From Aricia agestis (taxonomy: Eukaryota; Arthropoda; Insecta; Lepidoptera; Lycaenidae): DNA of 64,000 nucleotides. Shown in pieces: positions 1 through 12,300 of this stretch; the stretch's first letter is position 1, and every line of letters begins with the position of its first letter. The position numbers and the translations under genes were made by a program. A model generated the notes under the pieces. That model saw only the letters and a list, made by a program, of their open reading frames with translations. It searched no databases and had not been told where the DNA came from. The DNA is taken from NCBI RefSeq assembly GCF_905147365.1, contig NC_056416.1:1756001-1820000 (forward strand). The letters are read 5' to 3'.

Positions 1-104
1 TCGAAAATCGCTTCACAAACGGCGGAGTAATCATTGAACATACAAAAAAAATCCACAGCCGAACATAATATAACCTCCTCGTTTTTTGTAAGTCGGTTAA
101 AAAG
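1..104 (+). repeat. Lepidopteran repeat ending 'aagtcggttaaa'
   Basis: The window opens inside a repeat with 'acaaacggcggagtaatc', 'ccacagccgaacat' and 'aagtcggttaaaaa'. Related copies lie at 27640-27698 and 44600-44908. Class not determined; possibly a Helitron- or SINE-related element. Confidence 0.6.
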
Positions 105-1472
105 ATAACCGATACTATGATTCATATATCCAACTTTGGATTCGAAGCAATTTGGGAAATAGCTTTACAAAATATGGAGGATCCAAAAGACCTTTTTTTA
201 CAAGTTTTTTCTCAGCTCAGCATATATCTTATTAGATCAGTGCTGATTTCAGTACTTCTTACTTCATAATCATACCTTTATCACACGATCATCATCACGA
301 GGCTCAACATCCATCTCAGTTATTAACACTATACTAATACTAATTGTTCACTCGCTCGTGCGTACACTGTACAGCTGCGTACGCGCAATAACCGCGCCGT
401 AAAAGGTATCGGTGTACGCTCATGAATAAAATACCACGCCAAAATCAAAATGGCGACAACGCTCTAATCTGTATACAGCGTGATTTTTTTTCAGCGACTG
501 GTGAAACAAATTGTGTACACGTTTGTTGCTGTTCGCGCAGAAATTAGATTTTTAACGAGTCGTAACTCGCACGTCATGATAAAATTATTTTACGTTCTTT
601 AGAGGGACTCAAAGTATCTCAAGACGAACTCAGCTCAATGGACTAGGCGGTTTAATCGTGATTACTAAAGCAGTTAGAGACAGAGGCACATGCAAAAGTG
701 AGCGTGTGTGTGTAGATGCAAAGTATTCTTAGGTATATAAGCTTACCGCGTATCGCTAAACACGTATCTAATAAGCTTAAACTTTGATTTTTATACCTAC
801 TTACATAATAATATTATTAATATTACCAATTATTTTATTGCAAAGTTTCATTTTTACAGATTTTAGTAAGTGAGTTTTAAGTGACATTTAGTCTATTATA
901 ACAGCAGCCTGTACATGATCATATTATTATAAGGCCACGACACAATTTTTTTTTTTCGTGCGTAAGCGCCGGTTTCTTGTTACGTTTAGGCACGTGATAC
1001 TGGTACAGATAAATTCTGCAAAAACTGAAGAAGTTCGTTCTGAGCTGCGAAGCATGAGAGTTGGGCCCCTAGTATCCTACATAAGAAAGTGATTAAGTTG
1101 TTATTACTATTTAAATGTAGTATGTAAGTATATTTAAAACCTTAGGAAATCAAAGCGGTCGTACACACAATTTCGTTTTAACAGAAAATTATACCTATTA
1201 TATTATCAATACCTATTATATCAAAACTCTGATATTTTTATCTAAATTTTTATCATACTAGCTTCTATAAAAGTTAAGTACAACTAAGTGACCCCGTGCT
1301 AGAATTTTTACAAGTTGTGTTGTAGCCTTTATAAATAGTTTTTCTTATTGGCATTAGCTTTTATGGATAGCCAGATTCCAGTTTGTGATACAAGGCGGTT
1401 TAAAAAGTGTGTGTTTGTGAAGGAATTGTACCTACATTTACCTTTCATTAACAACAACGAAAGTGTCAGCAA
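105..1472. other. Non-coding stretch, no recognised gene
   Basis: AT-rich sequence with a moderately GC-richer patch at about 350-560. No splice-bounded open frame or intact repeat is recognised. Probably intronic. Confidence 0.4.
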
Positions 1473-1630
1473 CTAAGGCTGGTATTTTTTTAAATAGATG
1501 CGACCCGGTCTCAAGACGCGGTTCGGCTCTGTGATTGGACCAAATTTTGACAGCCAACCAATCACAGAGGTGAACCGTGTCTTGAGACCGAGATTCATCT
1601 TGAGTACTGACTATTTATACCAGCCTAAGT
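1473..1630. mobile_element. Small foldback MITE
   Basis: Outer arms read 'ctaaggctggtatttt' on the left and 'ataccagcctaag' on the right. Inner arms pair 'ggtctcaagacgcggttc' with 'gaaccgtgtcttgagacc', and 'ctgtgattgg' with 'ccaatcacag'. The whole about 158-bp unit folds on itself with a few mismatches. No clear target duplication was found. The 'aggctggtat' terminus is common in lepidopteran MITEs. Confidence 0.75.
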
Positions 1631-2911
1631 AACTTTATAACATCGATCAGCAGGACTATTACTTATGCTCAGCTTTGCAACAGGCGTTTCACAGCAGATA
1701 CTGTGTGTTTGCTATTGCATTGCTGTCGCAAGATGCTATACGTAATAGCCGCAGGGGTTCAATCGGCCTCCTTGTATATATGGGGCCTTTAGTATAGAAT
1801 TAAATGAATCAACAACGTTAATGGGGTTTCATGATCAAATTAGGGGGGTGTCTGAGGTCTGTGACGAAATTTCTTATTAATAACATTGAACGAATGTTAA
1901 AGTGACCTTGTTTTATCTATTATTATATATCAACGGCCTGTAATTTTTCTGTCTACTACCTTAGCATTATAGAGTCATGGACGAATGTATTATTTGTAAA
2001 GAATTATCTGTGTAATTGTTTTAATTGCATTGAATCAATACAAGACCAAATGGTGCCGGTTCCGAGTATGGTTTTGTTGTTTTTGTTATAAACAAATTTT
2101 GCCTTGATTTTATGAGTTTGGGTGCAGGTGTGCATAATTTGAATCTAGATTATAAAGGTCAGGTCAAAATCCTTTGTACAACAATATTCTGTTGAGTTGA
2201 ACGATAATAACATGTTCTAAAATACTCAAAGCCCGATGCACGTTGTATCACTTCCCTTCTAACAAATTTTCTTAACGTATTAACTATCCCTAGACTTCCA
2301 GGAACATAACAAGACTAAAATTAGCCAAATCGGTTCGGCCGTACTCTTAGCTCTTAATAAAATTTGGTACGCAGGCACAGGAAAGAACATAGGATTGTTA
2401 TCTCGGAAAGAAGTACGCTAAAGAGTCTATTTCATAAACGATCAAGTTTAACAGGTGTAGGTGGCACAAAACCCAATTTTGCAAACAAAATCAACTGATT
2501 TCTTTACGGCTACGGTATCCATATTAGACATTTAGAAGCTGATACGAAAATTAGCCAACTCGAAACTACTAATAGCAGAGCGCATCGACCTGCCGAGACA
2601 AAACAATTGACAGACTGACGTAACCTCAAAGGTCGGGGGTTTCGTCAGAATAATGAGCTTTTGCTTAACCAATAATCAAATACTCAAGGTCCAGAATTAT
2701 ACGTATTAGTGACAGTAATGTACTATTAACTACGTGCTCATTGTTGCCATTGAGCAGACGTGACAAATGCGACAGGTTTAATACAGAATTAGTACATCGT
2801 ATACGCTTCTACTATTACTAATGGTATTTCTTTAATTGGCCACCTGGCAAAACCACGTAAAGGAAAATATAGGTAGTTTGAAATTAAAACTAAGCGTTTG
2901 ATCGATGCCTA
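1631..2911. other. Non-coding stretch
   Basis: Unique-looking AT-rich DNA. A weak transposon-like remnant ('aaatcggttcggccgtac') lies at about 2327-2345. No gene recognised. Confidence 0.35.
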
Positions 2912-2942
2912 AAGTGACTCTACCATTGAGGTAGAGTCACTT
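2912..2942. repeat. Perfect 13-bp hairpin, 5-bp loop
   Basis: Arms 'aagtgactctacc' (2912-2924) and 'ggtagagtcactt' (2930-2942) are perfect reverse complements around 'attga'. No terminator or regulatory role is implied. Confidence 0.9.
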
Positions 2943-3275
2943 ACACTGAGGCGGACGTTAGTTATAAGGCGTCTTTCGTACTGTCTCTTAGGTTTTTTGG
3001 CAAAGTTTTTGATTCACACGTGCTTTTGATAGGATAAATGCTAAAGTTAAAACATAAACCAATCAACGACGCTATTGACTAGATAAACTTCAACACCTCA
3101 TAAACTAGGCATAAATCAAGCTAAGTCAGCTCTCGAACTCTACCAAACTTGAGGTAGGTATATAATGCAGAAATGTTAAGCTCCAAGTAACCTTTAAGTC
3201 AATGATAAGTCAATCGTTCGGAAAATGTTATTTGCACGGCGCGTTCTCGTCTAATTACCTGATGCCGCTGATCCA

Positions 3276-3485
3276 CGACGGAACTATCATCATCAGCTGA
3301 TGAGGAAAATGTCTTGATGACTCTTTTTTTGGCGCAACAACATCAGTAGCATCAACAAAACTCTAGCGCAACATGAAAATACGGAACACCGATCATCGTC
3401 AGCTGATGAGGAAAACAGAATACTGCTTGATGACCTATAACTTGGCAGCAACATCCAACAGCATCAACAAAATCCTCAAAATCGC
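3276..3485. repeat. Diverged tandem duplication, about 115-bp period
   Basis: Two adjacent copies share 'tcagctgatgaggaaaa', 'cttgatga' and 'cagcatcaacaaaa' in the same order, beginning near 3290 and 3401. They differ by several substitutions and indels. Confidence 0.6.
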
Positions 3486-3655
3486 CGAAGATCGTCGTAG
3501 GTCTAGTTAAAAAGAAGGGGTTGCTCCAGAAATGCGGGCTGAAGTCAAGGAAACAAGCAATTTTTTTTCGCTGTGCGGAAAAAGTGGGAGTTATTAGTTT
3601 CTCCCCTACGCAAAGCTTTAGCGAAATTTGATCAGGCCATTTAGACGAAACTTTG

Positions 3656-3799
3656 TCGTTTTCGCTTCGTTATAGAATCGCCATCGCCATCATCGCCACA
3701 AATTGACATAAGACGAGTCGAACGTGAACGTCATATTAACGAACGCTTATGTCAATTCCATACATTTTTATCGGCGATTCTATAACGAAGCGAAAACGA
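3656..3799. repeat. Two-level inverted repeat (MITE-like)
   Basis: Outer arms of 27 bp (3656-3682 and 3773-3799) contain 'cgcttcgttatagaatcg' and its reverse complement. Inner arms 'aattgacataag' (3701-3712) and 'cttatgtcaatt' (3746-3757) are also perfect. Short open frames here are palindrome shadows. Confidence 0.8.
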
Positions 3800-4367
3800 A
3801 AAGATTTTGGCTCACCCCCCAGGTGTGGCCAGAAAGTTAACATTTTTATACTGATTTTGATCGCTCATGTCTGTGTTCAAAGCTTTCAATACATTTTATG
3901 CAATCATATAATTTATTTGCATATGAACTGCTTAGTCTTCAAGAACATCTGACCGTTCTGTCGTCGTCGCCGTCTGTTCTTATAGTCGACTATTCTGATT
4001 TATGTTATTCGACGTTACCTGATGACGCCCTGATGCACCTGATGTATAATGATGGGTGATGAACCCATCAACTCGTGCAATCAATAACTTTCCATAGAAA
4101 ACATCACTTTCGCGGTGAAATTGCCCGCATTATATGCGACAGGGTCATAATATTAGGACCTTGGAATAGCTGTGCAAATTACTACAACTCTGCTGTTTGA
4201 GTCACATTAATAAAGTGGAAATTATATTAAAAGACACTCTTGCTTCCTTAAATTTTTCCAGACAGCATTTTGCCAATGTTAAACGATCGGGATGGGGGAT
4301 GTAGGATTCGTCACTGGCCGACCTGATTCCCGTGTCTCTGTTTGATCCCGATCAGATAGATCTCACA

Positions 4368-4482
4368 ATCTAAACACACCATGCCGAAGTTCCGCGGCTA
4401 AGTTCGTTATGATTCCGCTTGAAATGTATTTTAAATTACCGATGACATACCATGCCGAAACCTCGGCACGGTGTGTTTAGAC
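4368..4482. mobile_element. MITE with 24-bp inverted arms
   Basis: The left arm holds 'ctaaacacaccatgccgaag' and the right arm holds 'ctcggcacggtgtgtttag'. The arms differ at a few positions. Element class not assigned. Confidence 0.65.
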
Positions 4483-7400
4483 TGAGGTTTAGACACTAAG
4501 ATGAAATTCGCAAAGTAGTGCTGCATTGTGTTATATTTCGTGGTTCAATGATTTACCTAAGTTATCCTCTTAAACTACACTTAATAAATAAAGTGTAAAA
4601 CCAGCACACTAACTGGTCATGTACATCGTGTAAATGTGCACGAACTGCTGTTATCATTTTGTACAAAACGGTACAACATTTTCAAGGTTCATTATTTCTA
4701 TTGATATTTCAATTATTTTCAAATACGATGGAAGTTAATTAAAAAATACACTTGACAATCAAATATTTGAACAATCCATAGCACTTGTTATGTAGAACAA
4801 GGTGAAAACGTTAATTATATTTACTCTCACTCCTATAGGTCGTATTACGGGGGCATAGAGTTCATATCCCTAAAGCTATTGGCGCCGATCGAGCGTGGGA
4901 CAATGTCTGAGGTTAGAATCGATTTCTCGCAATTCATTAAAGCGATGCTCCATAATATCGATATTAGATCTCCGACTATTTGCTCGTTACCAGAGCAAAC
5001 ACCTATCATTATATTTAAAGTGTTTCATATGCTGTTCATAATAGAAATTACGCGTAGTTTTTTACTTCACTTTATCTGGATGATTTGGAGATTATCATTT
5101 TCTATGGGAATTTCATAAGTATTAAGCTTCTGCGTTCTTATTAGCTCTACATTCAATGTTTTCTGCTAATCTTTTATTCTGGAGATCTGCTATTGAAGTC
5201 GCCGCCGGATTATATCTTCAATCGGAGATGTGAGGTCCATTTAATTCGGTAATTCAGCTGATAATCAACGTCCTCCTCGATCAACGGAGACCGTTAAAAA
5301 AACAATTCGGCATTCGAATACAAATATAAGTGCCGATTCAAAATCGCCGAGCCCCGATTAAAATCAAACGGATTCCGATTTGAATACTCGATTGCTTTTC
5401 AATGGTTGCAGGAGAATTTATGATTTCTTTAATAAAGCCGATGAAGGGCTTATGAGAGGTTCGCGAGCGATCGCAGCTGCGTATCGGATGAGGAATCGCC
5501 CGTAATAACAGCGTACGAGCGCACAGAAAAAACAAACTCATAATCCATCTACATGTTCCATCTTGCAGAAGATGCTGTCCAATTTCCAGGTAGAAGCGCG
5601 AAAGACACCCCGGGCTGTTTAAGACGTAACCTGGACCGAGAAAAAAGCGTGTAGCTGGTGTATAAGTCGGTTATTAAATTAAAGGGTCCCAAATTGAGGG
5701 CGATTAGTGATGTGCATTAGAGTATGAAGATTTATCGGGAACTTTTTACCGTCTGCTCGTATCTCGTATCATTAAATTGATTCCTTTAGTCACGCCAACG
5801 TTTTACTTTATCTTAACATAAAATCTGAAGATGTTTTTGGTCAAATTGGGGTGGAGATCGAGATTACGGAAGATTATAAAACAGATACCGGTAACAAATT
5901 TTCTCTGACGGACTTATAAACTATCAATAAATTAGATGTGAAATGATATAAATACTTATAAAGAGAATTTCATGACCCACGAACCCATTACCGGGGCGTC
6001 ATTAGCAAATGAGACGCGCCGTAAAACTGGCTCGCAGTTAACTGCGCACGCGCAGTCTACCGCGAGACTTAACTGGATTATAAAGTGCAAATGATTCGCG
6101 CTATTGACAGCGCGAATAGGATGGTTAATTGAAAAACCGACACGGAACGGTATACTTTACGATTCTAATAGGATTCTTCGAGTTGTAGCTAGCGCCTAGA
6201 AAATTAAGCTGTTTAGGGATGAGTTGTGTCGAAGCCGGCGTGGGTATCCGAGAGGATATTAAATTCGAATTAGCATCGCATAAAGACAGAAACGATTTGG
6301 TTAAACTTTGGCTATAAATTAAAAGAGAAAGTGGACCTTCCCAAAATGGATGTGCTAGGAAAGTTCACAATACCTCCTAGATCGTGCGTCGACTTCCTCG
6401 AGCCATTGTGCTGATTCAGGTGCATTTTGTCATTTATGGACGCTTTGACTAATTGGGCACATAAATAAACTTCCAGCCGTAGCAGAGATCTCCAGGTTCA
6501 AACGACTCAAAATTGCACAACTCGGCTCCTTCGAGAATGTCTTTTTCGGATCAAATTCCATCGAAATTCGCTCGCGTTAGTGTCAAATGCGGGTCAGGCA
6601 CGACCAGCACTCACGTCGCCCACCCGAGAGCCATTCGAGCGATCCGGAGTCATCGATTATCGCAAATTGTGCGGATAATTGATATAATTGGCGACAACTG
6701 AACACTGACACATCAGCGCCTACGCTATTTATAGCAGGACTGTTTACTTTGTGAGGCATCTCTTTTGGGACTTTTTGTTAATTTCTCTCGTTGGAATATA
6801 GGATCTGAAGCATGTATCTTTTTTATTTCAATGTCATTACATTATCGTTTTAATAACTTATCATCGATACAATTTTCTGGCTATTCAAAGCAAGAATAGC
6901 GTTGTATTCCAACTCGTTTCGACTTAAACTGGCTAGAGAGCAATTTACATTCTCTCGAATCGGTTAAAGGTCAGAAGTCACATAATCTCTTAATTCCATA
7001 CAAAATGCAGCAATTTCGATAAAGATATTGATGATAGTTGGGGACTCGAGATTATCTCTGTGATCCCATAACAGCGAAGGTCGACGATGACACCCACATT
7101 CATGTTTATTTATATTGCCATAACATTCCTGGAGTTCATTGACTTTTCGGTAATTTCAGGGCTTGGAGCAATTACGGGCGAATACTTGAGTCTTTGTTTG
7201 TTTTGACGACGGTGATAGATGACTCCAGGTACATGCTAATCATGTAAAGCTCAGAACAGGTAACAAAGATGTAAAGTAACAGTGTGCTGCACAACATAAT
7301 CATCGTCGTCTCTACCTAGGTACTACAAAATAAACATTATGATTTCTTATTAGGCTTAATAAGCATAGTCAATTGCGCTTGTGTATTTAGGTTGGAAAAT

Positions 7401-7968
7401 AATATAGTTCAAGACGTGCGCACATGCGTAAAACTTATGTTTGTGTTTGATTTCAAGGACACGACCCTCTGCCTGTGGCTGGACTCTGCCTACGGTATAT
7501 TTGAATATTTTGTAGGTACTGGTTGCGGACATCTATTGGCGAATAATAATACTATTTTGTTAGCAACTAATTGTTTTAACGACCAGCAGATGGCGTTATT
7601 AAGTAACACGAAGTCAATGAGTGTTTGCTGTACCGAGCTCGTGTCTGTGTAAGCTCGGTCATCCAGGTACTTTAATATGAATTGCGATACATTGCAATAA
7701 AAATACTTGGGTAGTGTTATTATGTTGTTTAGTTGCTGTATTTATTAAATCATCTTCGACGGGTTGACCGCTAACTATAGGACAAGTTACGAAATGCTGG
7801 GTGTATGATTAAAAGGCTTTTGCGCCGCCCACCAGTGTGGAGGCTTTGTTTCCACAAATTAATTTATGAGCCGTGAACGAATCGCCACTTTCACTAGTTC
7901 CCGCTATCTACAAAACACACAATGTGAGTGGTATGACTGGAGGCGCTATCCTCGAACCTTAATAGGTT
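4483..7968. other. Long stretch of mostly unique sequence
   Basis: No repeat family recognised apart from short fragments. The 4850-6720 part is less AT-rich and could hold regulatory elements or small exons. A possible minus-strand exon at 6615-6697 is listed separately. ORFs here are short and unrecognised. Confidence 0.35.
6615..6697 (-). other. Speculative internal exon
   Basis: On the minus strand an acceptor-like 'cagtgttcag' precedes 83 bp ended by a 'gtgagt' donor. One frame is open across it and reads CRQLYQLSAQFAIIDD followed by SGSLEWLSGGR. The polypyrimidine tract is weak. Exon phases (1 base at each end) do not join directly to the osp exon. No family recognised; it may be chance. 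Confidence 0.2.
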
Positions 7969-8052
7969 AAAAAAATTTAGATGCGTCATCTGTCTAACTT
8001 CTAATGCCTAATGGCATTAGAAGTTAGACAGATGACGCATCTAAATTTTTTT
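7969..8052. repeat. Perfect 40-bp-arm hairpin with 4-bp loop
   Basis: Arms 7969-8008 and 8013-8052 are exact reverse complements around 'taat'. The arm includes 'gatgcgtcatctgtctaact'. The right arm ends in the T-run that also begins the minus-oriented retroposon at 8053, so the hairpin and the poly(A) end of that element share bases. Confidence 0.95.
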
Positions 8053-8381
8053 TAATGAAATAAGGGGGCAAACGAGCAAATGGGTCACCTGATGGAAAGC
8101 AACTTCCGTTGCCCATGGACACTCGCAGCATCAGAAGAGCTGCAGGTGCGTTGCCGGCCTTTTAAGAGGGAATAGGGTAATAGGGGAGGGTAGGGATGGA
8201 AAGGGAAGGGAATAGGGAAGGGTAGGGAAGGGAATAGGGACGGGGATTGGGCCTCCGGTAAACTCACTTACTCGGCGAAACACACCGCAAGCGCTGATTC
8301 ACGCCGGTTTTCTGTGAGAACGTGGTATTTCTCCGGTCGAGCCGGCCCATTTGTGCCGAAGCATGGCTCTCCCACGTATAA
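8046..8381 (-). mobile_element. Poly(A) retroposon, copy 1
   Basis: In minus orientation the element starts 'acgtgggagagccatgcttc', passes a CCCTTCC-rich minisatellite, then 'gccggcaacgcacctgcag', and ends 'gcccccttatttcat' plus an A-run. Four other copies lie at 23506, 25087, 26839 and 27826. It is a common lepidopteran short element; the poly(A) end suggests retroposition, but no LINE parent is identified. ORFs across it are shadows. Confidence 0.8.
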
Positions 8382-8455
8382 AATTTGGTTGGTTTATGTC
8401 AAGTCAATGAAAATGATTCCAGCTGAAGTTTAGTTAGCCGGAAGAATTTACGATA

Positions 8456-8523
8456 TGATTTAGAACAATCACCTCTAATGATGAAATAAACGATAATTCG
8501 ATTTAGATGCAGTTTACATCCAC
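8456..8523 (+). repeat. 68-bp repeat shared with 24887-24950
   Basis: 'gaacaatcacctctaatgat' followed by a 'tttagatgc.gtttacatcc' block occurs almost unchanged at 24.9 kb, where it is joined to a different tail. Here unique sequence follows. Confidence 0.75.
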
Positions 8524-8624
8524 CGATATCGAATGCATTTCTCGCAATCTAATCTCGTCACGATCTCGTCGTGCCGATCTGTCGTCTGCTCGTCTGAGTT
8601 ATCTCGCATCTCGTCGATTGTTAA

Positions 8625-8708
8625 TTAAATCCCGTAAACAGTATCAATTTCCCCGCGCGGCGTCTTTGATCGACGGATAGACTCACCGATCGGATCCGTG
8701 GAAATTAC
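8625..8708 (-). other. Candidate terminal exon, minus strand
   Basis: A strong acceptor on the minus strand (branch-like 'aactaat', then 'ccttatttgtttcag') precedes an open frame of 27 codons ending in TAA: VISTDPIGESIRRSKTPRGE then IDTVYGI. It is richer in GC than its surroundings. The frame starts in phase 0, compatible with the phase-0 end of the osp exon at 46.8 kb, so it could be an alternative last exon of osp. An internal 'gtgagt' would instead give a 22-bp microexon. The peptide is not recognised. Confidence 0.3.
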
Positions 8709-8812
8709 CTGAAACAAATAAGGACACATTAGTTCGCTGTAAAATACGTTTATGTGCTATTTACTAAAGTAAAGATATCGATTTTCTTTCGATAACCTTT
8801 TTTTTTTTTATA

Positions 8813-9352
8813 ATGCTCTTGTCCCTGGTTTTTATTCGAGGGATCTATGTTCTGATTCTGAATACAATTATTTATACTGTCCTATGTCTACACACTTATC
8901 TTCTATTTCAATTTTTTGTTCTGTTAATACTATTTATTCCTTTTATTATTTACTATAACCTATTAACAGTTGAAAGCATGATTAACATTTATGACACTGA
9001 AAATTGGCGTACTATGTTCTCAACAAGCAAGCTTCGCAACAAGAGCGGGCATCGGTTTGGTAGAAAAAAATTTAGGCATCTAATGTGTTGGCAAGTCAAA
9101 CTTCTTTTTTTTTTCAAAAATACTAAATCATTTTGTGTAAAATACAATGCTCTGCATTTCTTACTAAATGCTCCAGTTTTGGCAATGCTCCAAGAGCAAA
9201 AGTGCAGTAAGTCTAGTTTCGCCAGTCACCATGATATGAACAAAAATTGTTTATGTTGTAAATATCTTAGTTCCAACATTGACTGCTCTCAAAACCTTCC
9301 GATTAGTCATCTAGGTAACTTTGGTAATACGAAAATAACATTTTTGAGCTAA
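8813..9352 (+). CDS. Unrecognised 179-codon ORF
   Basis: This is the longest open frame that is not part of a recognised transposon. The first about 55 residues are strongly hydrophobic (VLCLHTYLLFQFFVLLILF) and arise from T-rich DNA just after a T-run. The rest is polar, with Cys and His residues (CLCCKYLSSNIDC). No domain is recognised, no splice sites frame it, and the composition is that of non-coding DNA. It may be a transposon relic or a chance ORF. Confidence 0.2.
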   Translation: MLLSLVFIRGIYVLILNTIIYTVLCLHTYLLFQFFVLLILFIPFIIYYNLLTVESMINIYDTENWRTMFSTSKLRNKSGHRFGRKKFRHLMCWQVKLLFFFKNTKSFCVKYNALHFLLNAPVLAMLQEQKCSKSSFASHHDMNKNCLCCKYLSSNIDCSQNLPISHLGNFGNTKITFLS

Positions 9353-12300
9353 GTTGGGAAAACCGTTTAGAGGTAGTAACTAATTCCACACATACTTATG
9401 TTATGCGAAATGTTATTTAAATGTTTATCTTTCTATACTTTTTGTCTGTCGGATTTTGTCTAAATTTGGTATAAAGATAGAGGCCCCGAAATCGACCTAG
9501 TTCCTGCATGAGAAATTTCGAGGCAACATTCCCTATAAATGAATAGGTATTTAACGCCATTCAAGAAGAACCATCGAAATTGACAAACAATTAATCAGCA
9601 AATTACCCCAGAGGCCACAATAGTTATGGGCATGTAATTCAGCTAAGCGCATGTATTAAGGTGTGGGCGCATGTGTGCGGACCGTTAAGGCCCATTACCG
9701 CAACACGATAAGGGCTTATCTAGCCGACCGTGTAACAGCACACCCGCTGAATGCCGATCTGTGATAAACTCCGACAGGGCTGCCAACAGACTTGACGATA
9801 ACAAGGGTATACGAGTTTGAGTCGCATTTAAACTAATATATCCGATGGTTAAGATTAAAAAGTCATAGACCAAAGCGAAGGTTGTTGACTGCTTTATCAG
9901 AGGGAAGCCCTAGCCAGGTAGAGATTTAGATGATAGTCTTCGTAATGTAGGGAATAAGTAAAACTGATAGGAACTATTGAAATCTCACGCCACTAGACTA
10001 AAGTCAAGAGTATAGACTTAAGTATGATAATAAAGATTAATAGCGTTGAAAACGTCTTAGAAATCTCTCAGACTAGCACTTATGTTAAACGAGGCATCCC
10101 TGTCAACCATCCCTTTCTAGCGCAGTGAAAGTGCATATTAAAGAAAGACGTCGGAGGATTTGATAATGAGGCGGAGAAATGTGAAGTCTTCGGCCCTAGG
10201 GAGGAAAGTGAAAGCCGTGACAGTAGGACGTGTAACGCACGACTGTTGATCCATCGCGGCACGACCACTTACCACCGGGTCACTTGCACAAGACTTCTAT
10301 CAACTTACAATATCTGGGGATTCTTGAAATACTAAATGGTTTGGGAACGTTGGAACGTAATAAATATTTTGGAATTTTAGACCAAATATCTTTCGGTAGA
10401 CGTTTTACTTGTGCGATTGCTTGATTGTATAATGTATACCCATCAACTAGTAAACTTATCATAAAGCCAACTAGTTTTGGGGCAATTTACATCTCATGCA
10501 TTCGTCTACAATCCTTCGCCTACTGGTGTAATCTGCATTACTATAACATATTTCAATGCCAATTTAAGTTTTCCATATCAAATATCGCGCAGCAGCCGCA
10601 CCTACCATTGTGTTCCCTTTGACTGATAGCTTGTCAGCGCCCGACAAATCAAGATCGATTCCGATACTATTCTTAATTCTATTTCTCCTATCCCTCTCGC
10701 ACCATCTCCGGGCCCCGTACCTCCGTCCCGCTCCCCCCGACTCGTGATCGTGAACTTAGTGATTTGTTAGTATCATTTGTCATAGTAATTTTTATTTTGG
10801 AAAGTAGATAAGGAAAATGCCTTCTGACACTTTATAAATTGGGCGTAATGTTACTAATGAAAAATTATATTTAGATAACGATATAAATTAGCTATCACGA
10901 GATGTTTATTCTTGACGAGATATATTACATAATACCACATAATACTATCGATTTCGTAACGCGGAGACGCGAGACAGAGTGCGACATAGGAATGATTTTA
11001 CAAAAACTGTCCGGACAGATGCGCACGAGCATTTAAGCCCGCGTTAGGTGTTAAAATGTAGGTTTCCCGACCGGCCGCGATAGGATACGATAAATCTCGC
11101 CCCAGCAGCCATTCGTCAACGGCTGTCGACGGACATGGTAGTGAATATTTTAAAACGCGGAACACCTCGCGCTTCGGCGGGAATTTCATGCGCCGGCCTG
11201 TCATAATTTACTCATCACCATACGGTAACCTCGCGTATCGATCATCGCACCGGCAAACACTTCCGATGGTCTGCCGGTGCTGACACTAATATCCATCGTT
11301 TCAGCTGTAGTTGTCATACTTCTATTCCTATTTCTCTGGATTGATTTTTTTGGATGACATATTTAGCATATCATTCGAGCCAGGGAGGGAAAACTGTATA
11401 CTTCCTACTCCTCCTATCTTCTTCTGATTAATTTCGTTGCGGGTCCCGAGACAGCTTTAGCATGTCCCTCGGGCTCCCTGAGATCATATCAAAGGGATTT
11501 CGTGGTTGGATACCGCTGTCGATCCTGGCGACACAGGAGATACAGTGGTGGGAATGTGTGGTGGATGAAAGCCCTTTTAAAAAAAATATCATTCGAGCTT
11601 CCTTGGATCATATCAAAGGGTGTTCGTGGATTGTGGTGTGGTGTTATTCTACGATATAGTATTGTCAAGGCGACCTGCGTGAACCATAGTTACGACACAC
11701 TCCTCAATCGTCTAACAAGGCGAACCTCATTGATGTTACGATATTATCACGGTTCGTTTCCACCGCAGTACCTCGCAATTTGACACAATTGGCGTAAACG
11801 AGGAAGATGGAACATTTCTTAATGGGCTATTAGCCGAGCCCCAGAATGCCACGTTCACACAGGGCGGAAGGCACGCGTGACCTGGCATTTGGATGCGCCC
11901 TAGCCACCTGACGCAACTGCTTTCTCATGAAATTGCTAGATTACTCAACTTCTATAAATCTGTCAGGAGTCCGCCGAGTGATCACGGCGGACGAGATAAC
12001 GTCGGTAATTATTGCGCAGCTTACAACACTGTCCCATTTTGAGCAATGTTTCGGATCTTACAATGTGTTGGCTATGAATCTCAGCTGTTGTGTTCTGAAA
12101 TATGGAGACATGCTCAGCAGTATGATAGTCCTGATTAATTGTAAAATTATGATGATATGTAGTAGACGTCAAGATAGAGCAATATGACTCAGGATGTCTG
12201 CTTGTCTCTTAGTTAATCCATCCAAATTTTTGAGGAGTACCTAAATTAATATTTTAAGATTCTTATCCCTTCACATTTGCATGCAAGCGCTTCGTCAGCC

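Noticed and set aside
8085..8267. Minus-strand ORF repeated at 25123-25305
   Set aside because: Both are the same frame through copies of a poly(A) retroposon with a proline-rich minisatellite translation; no sign of coding function.
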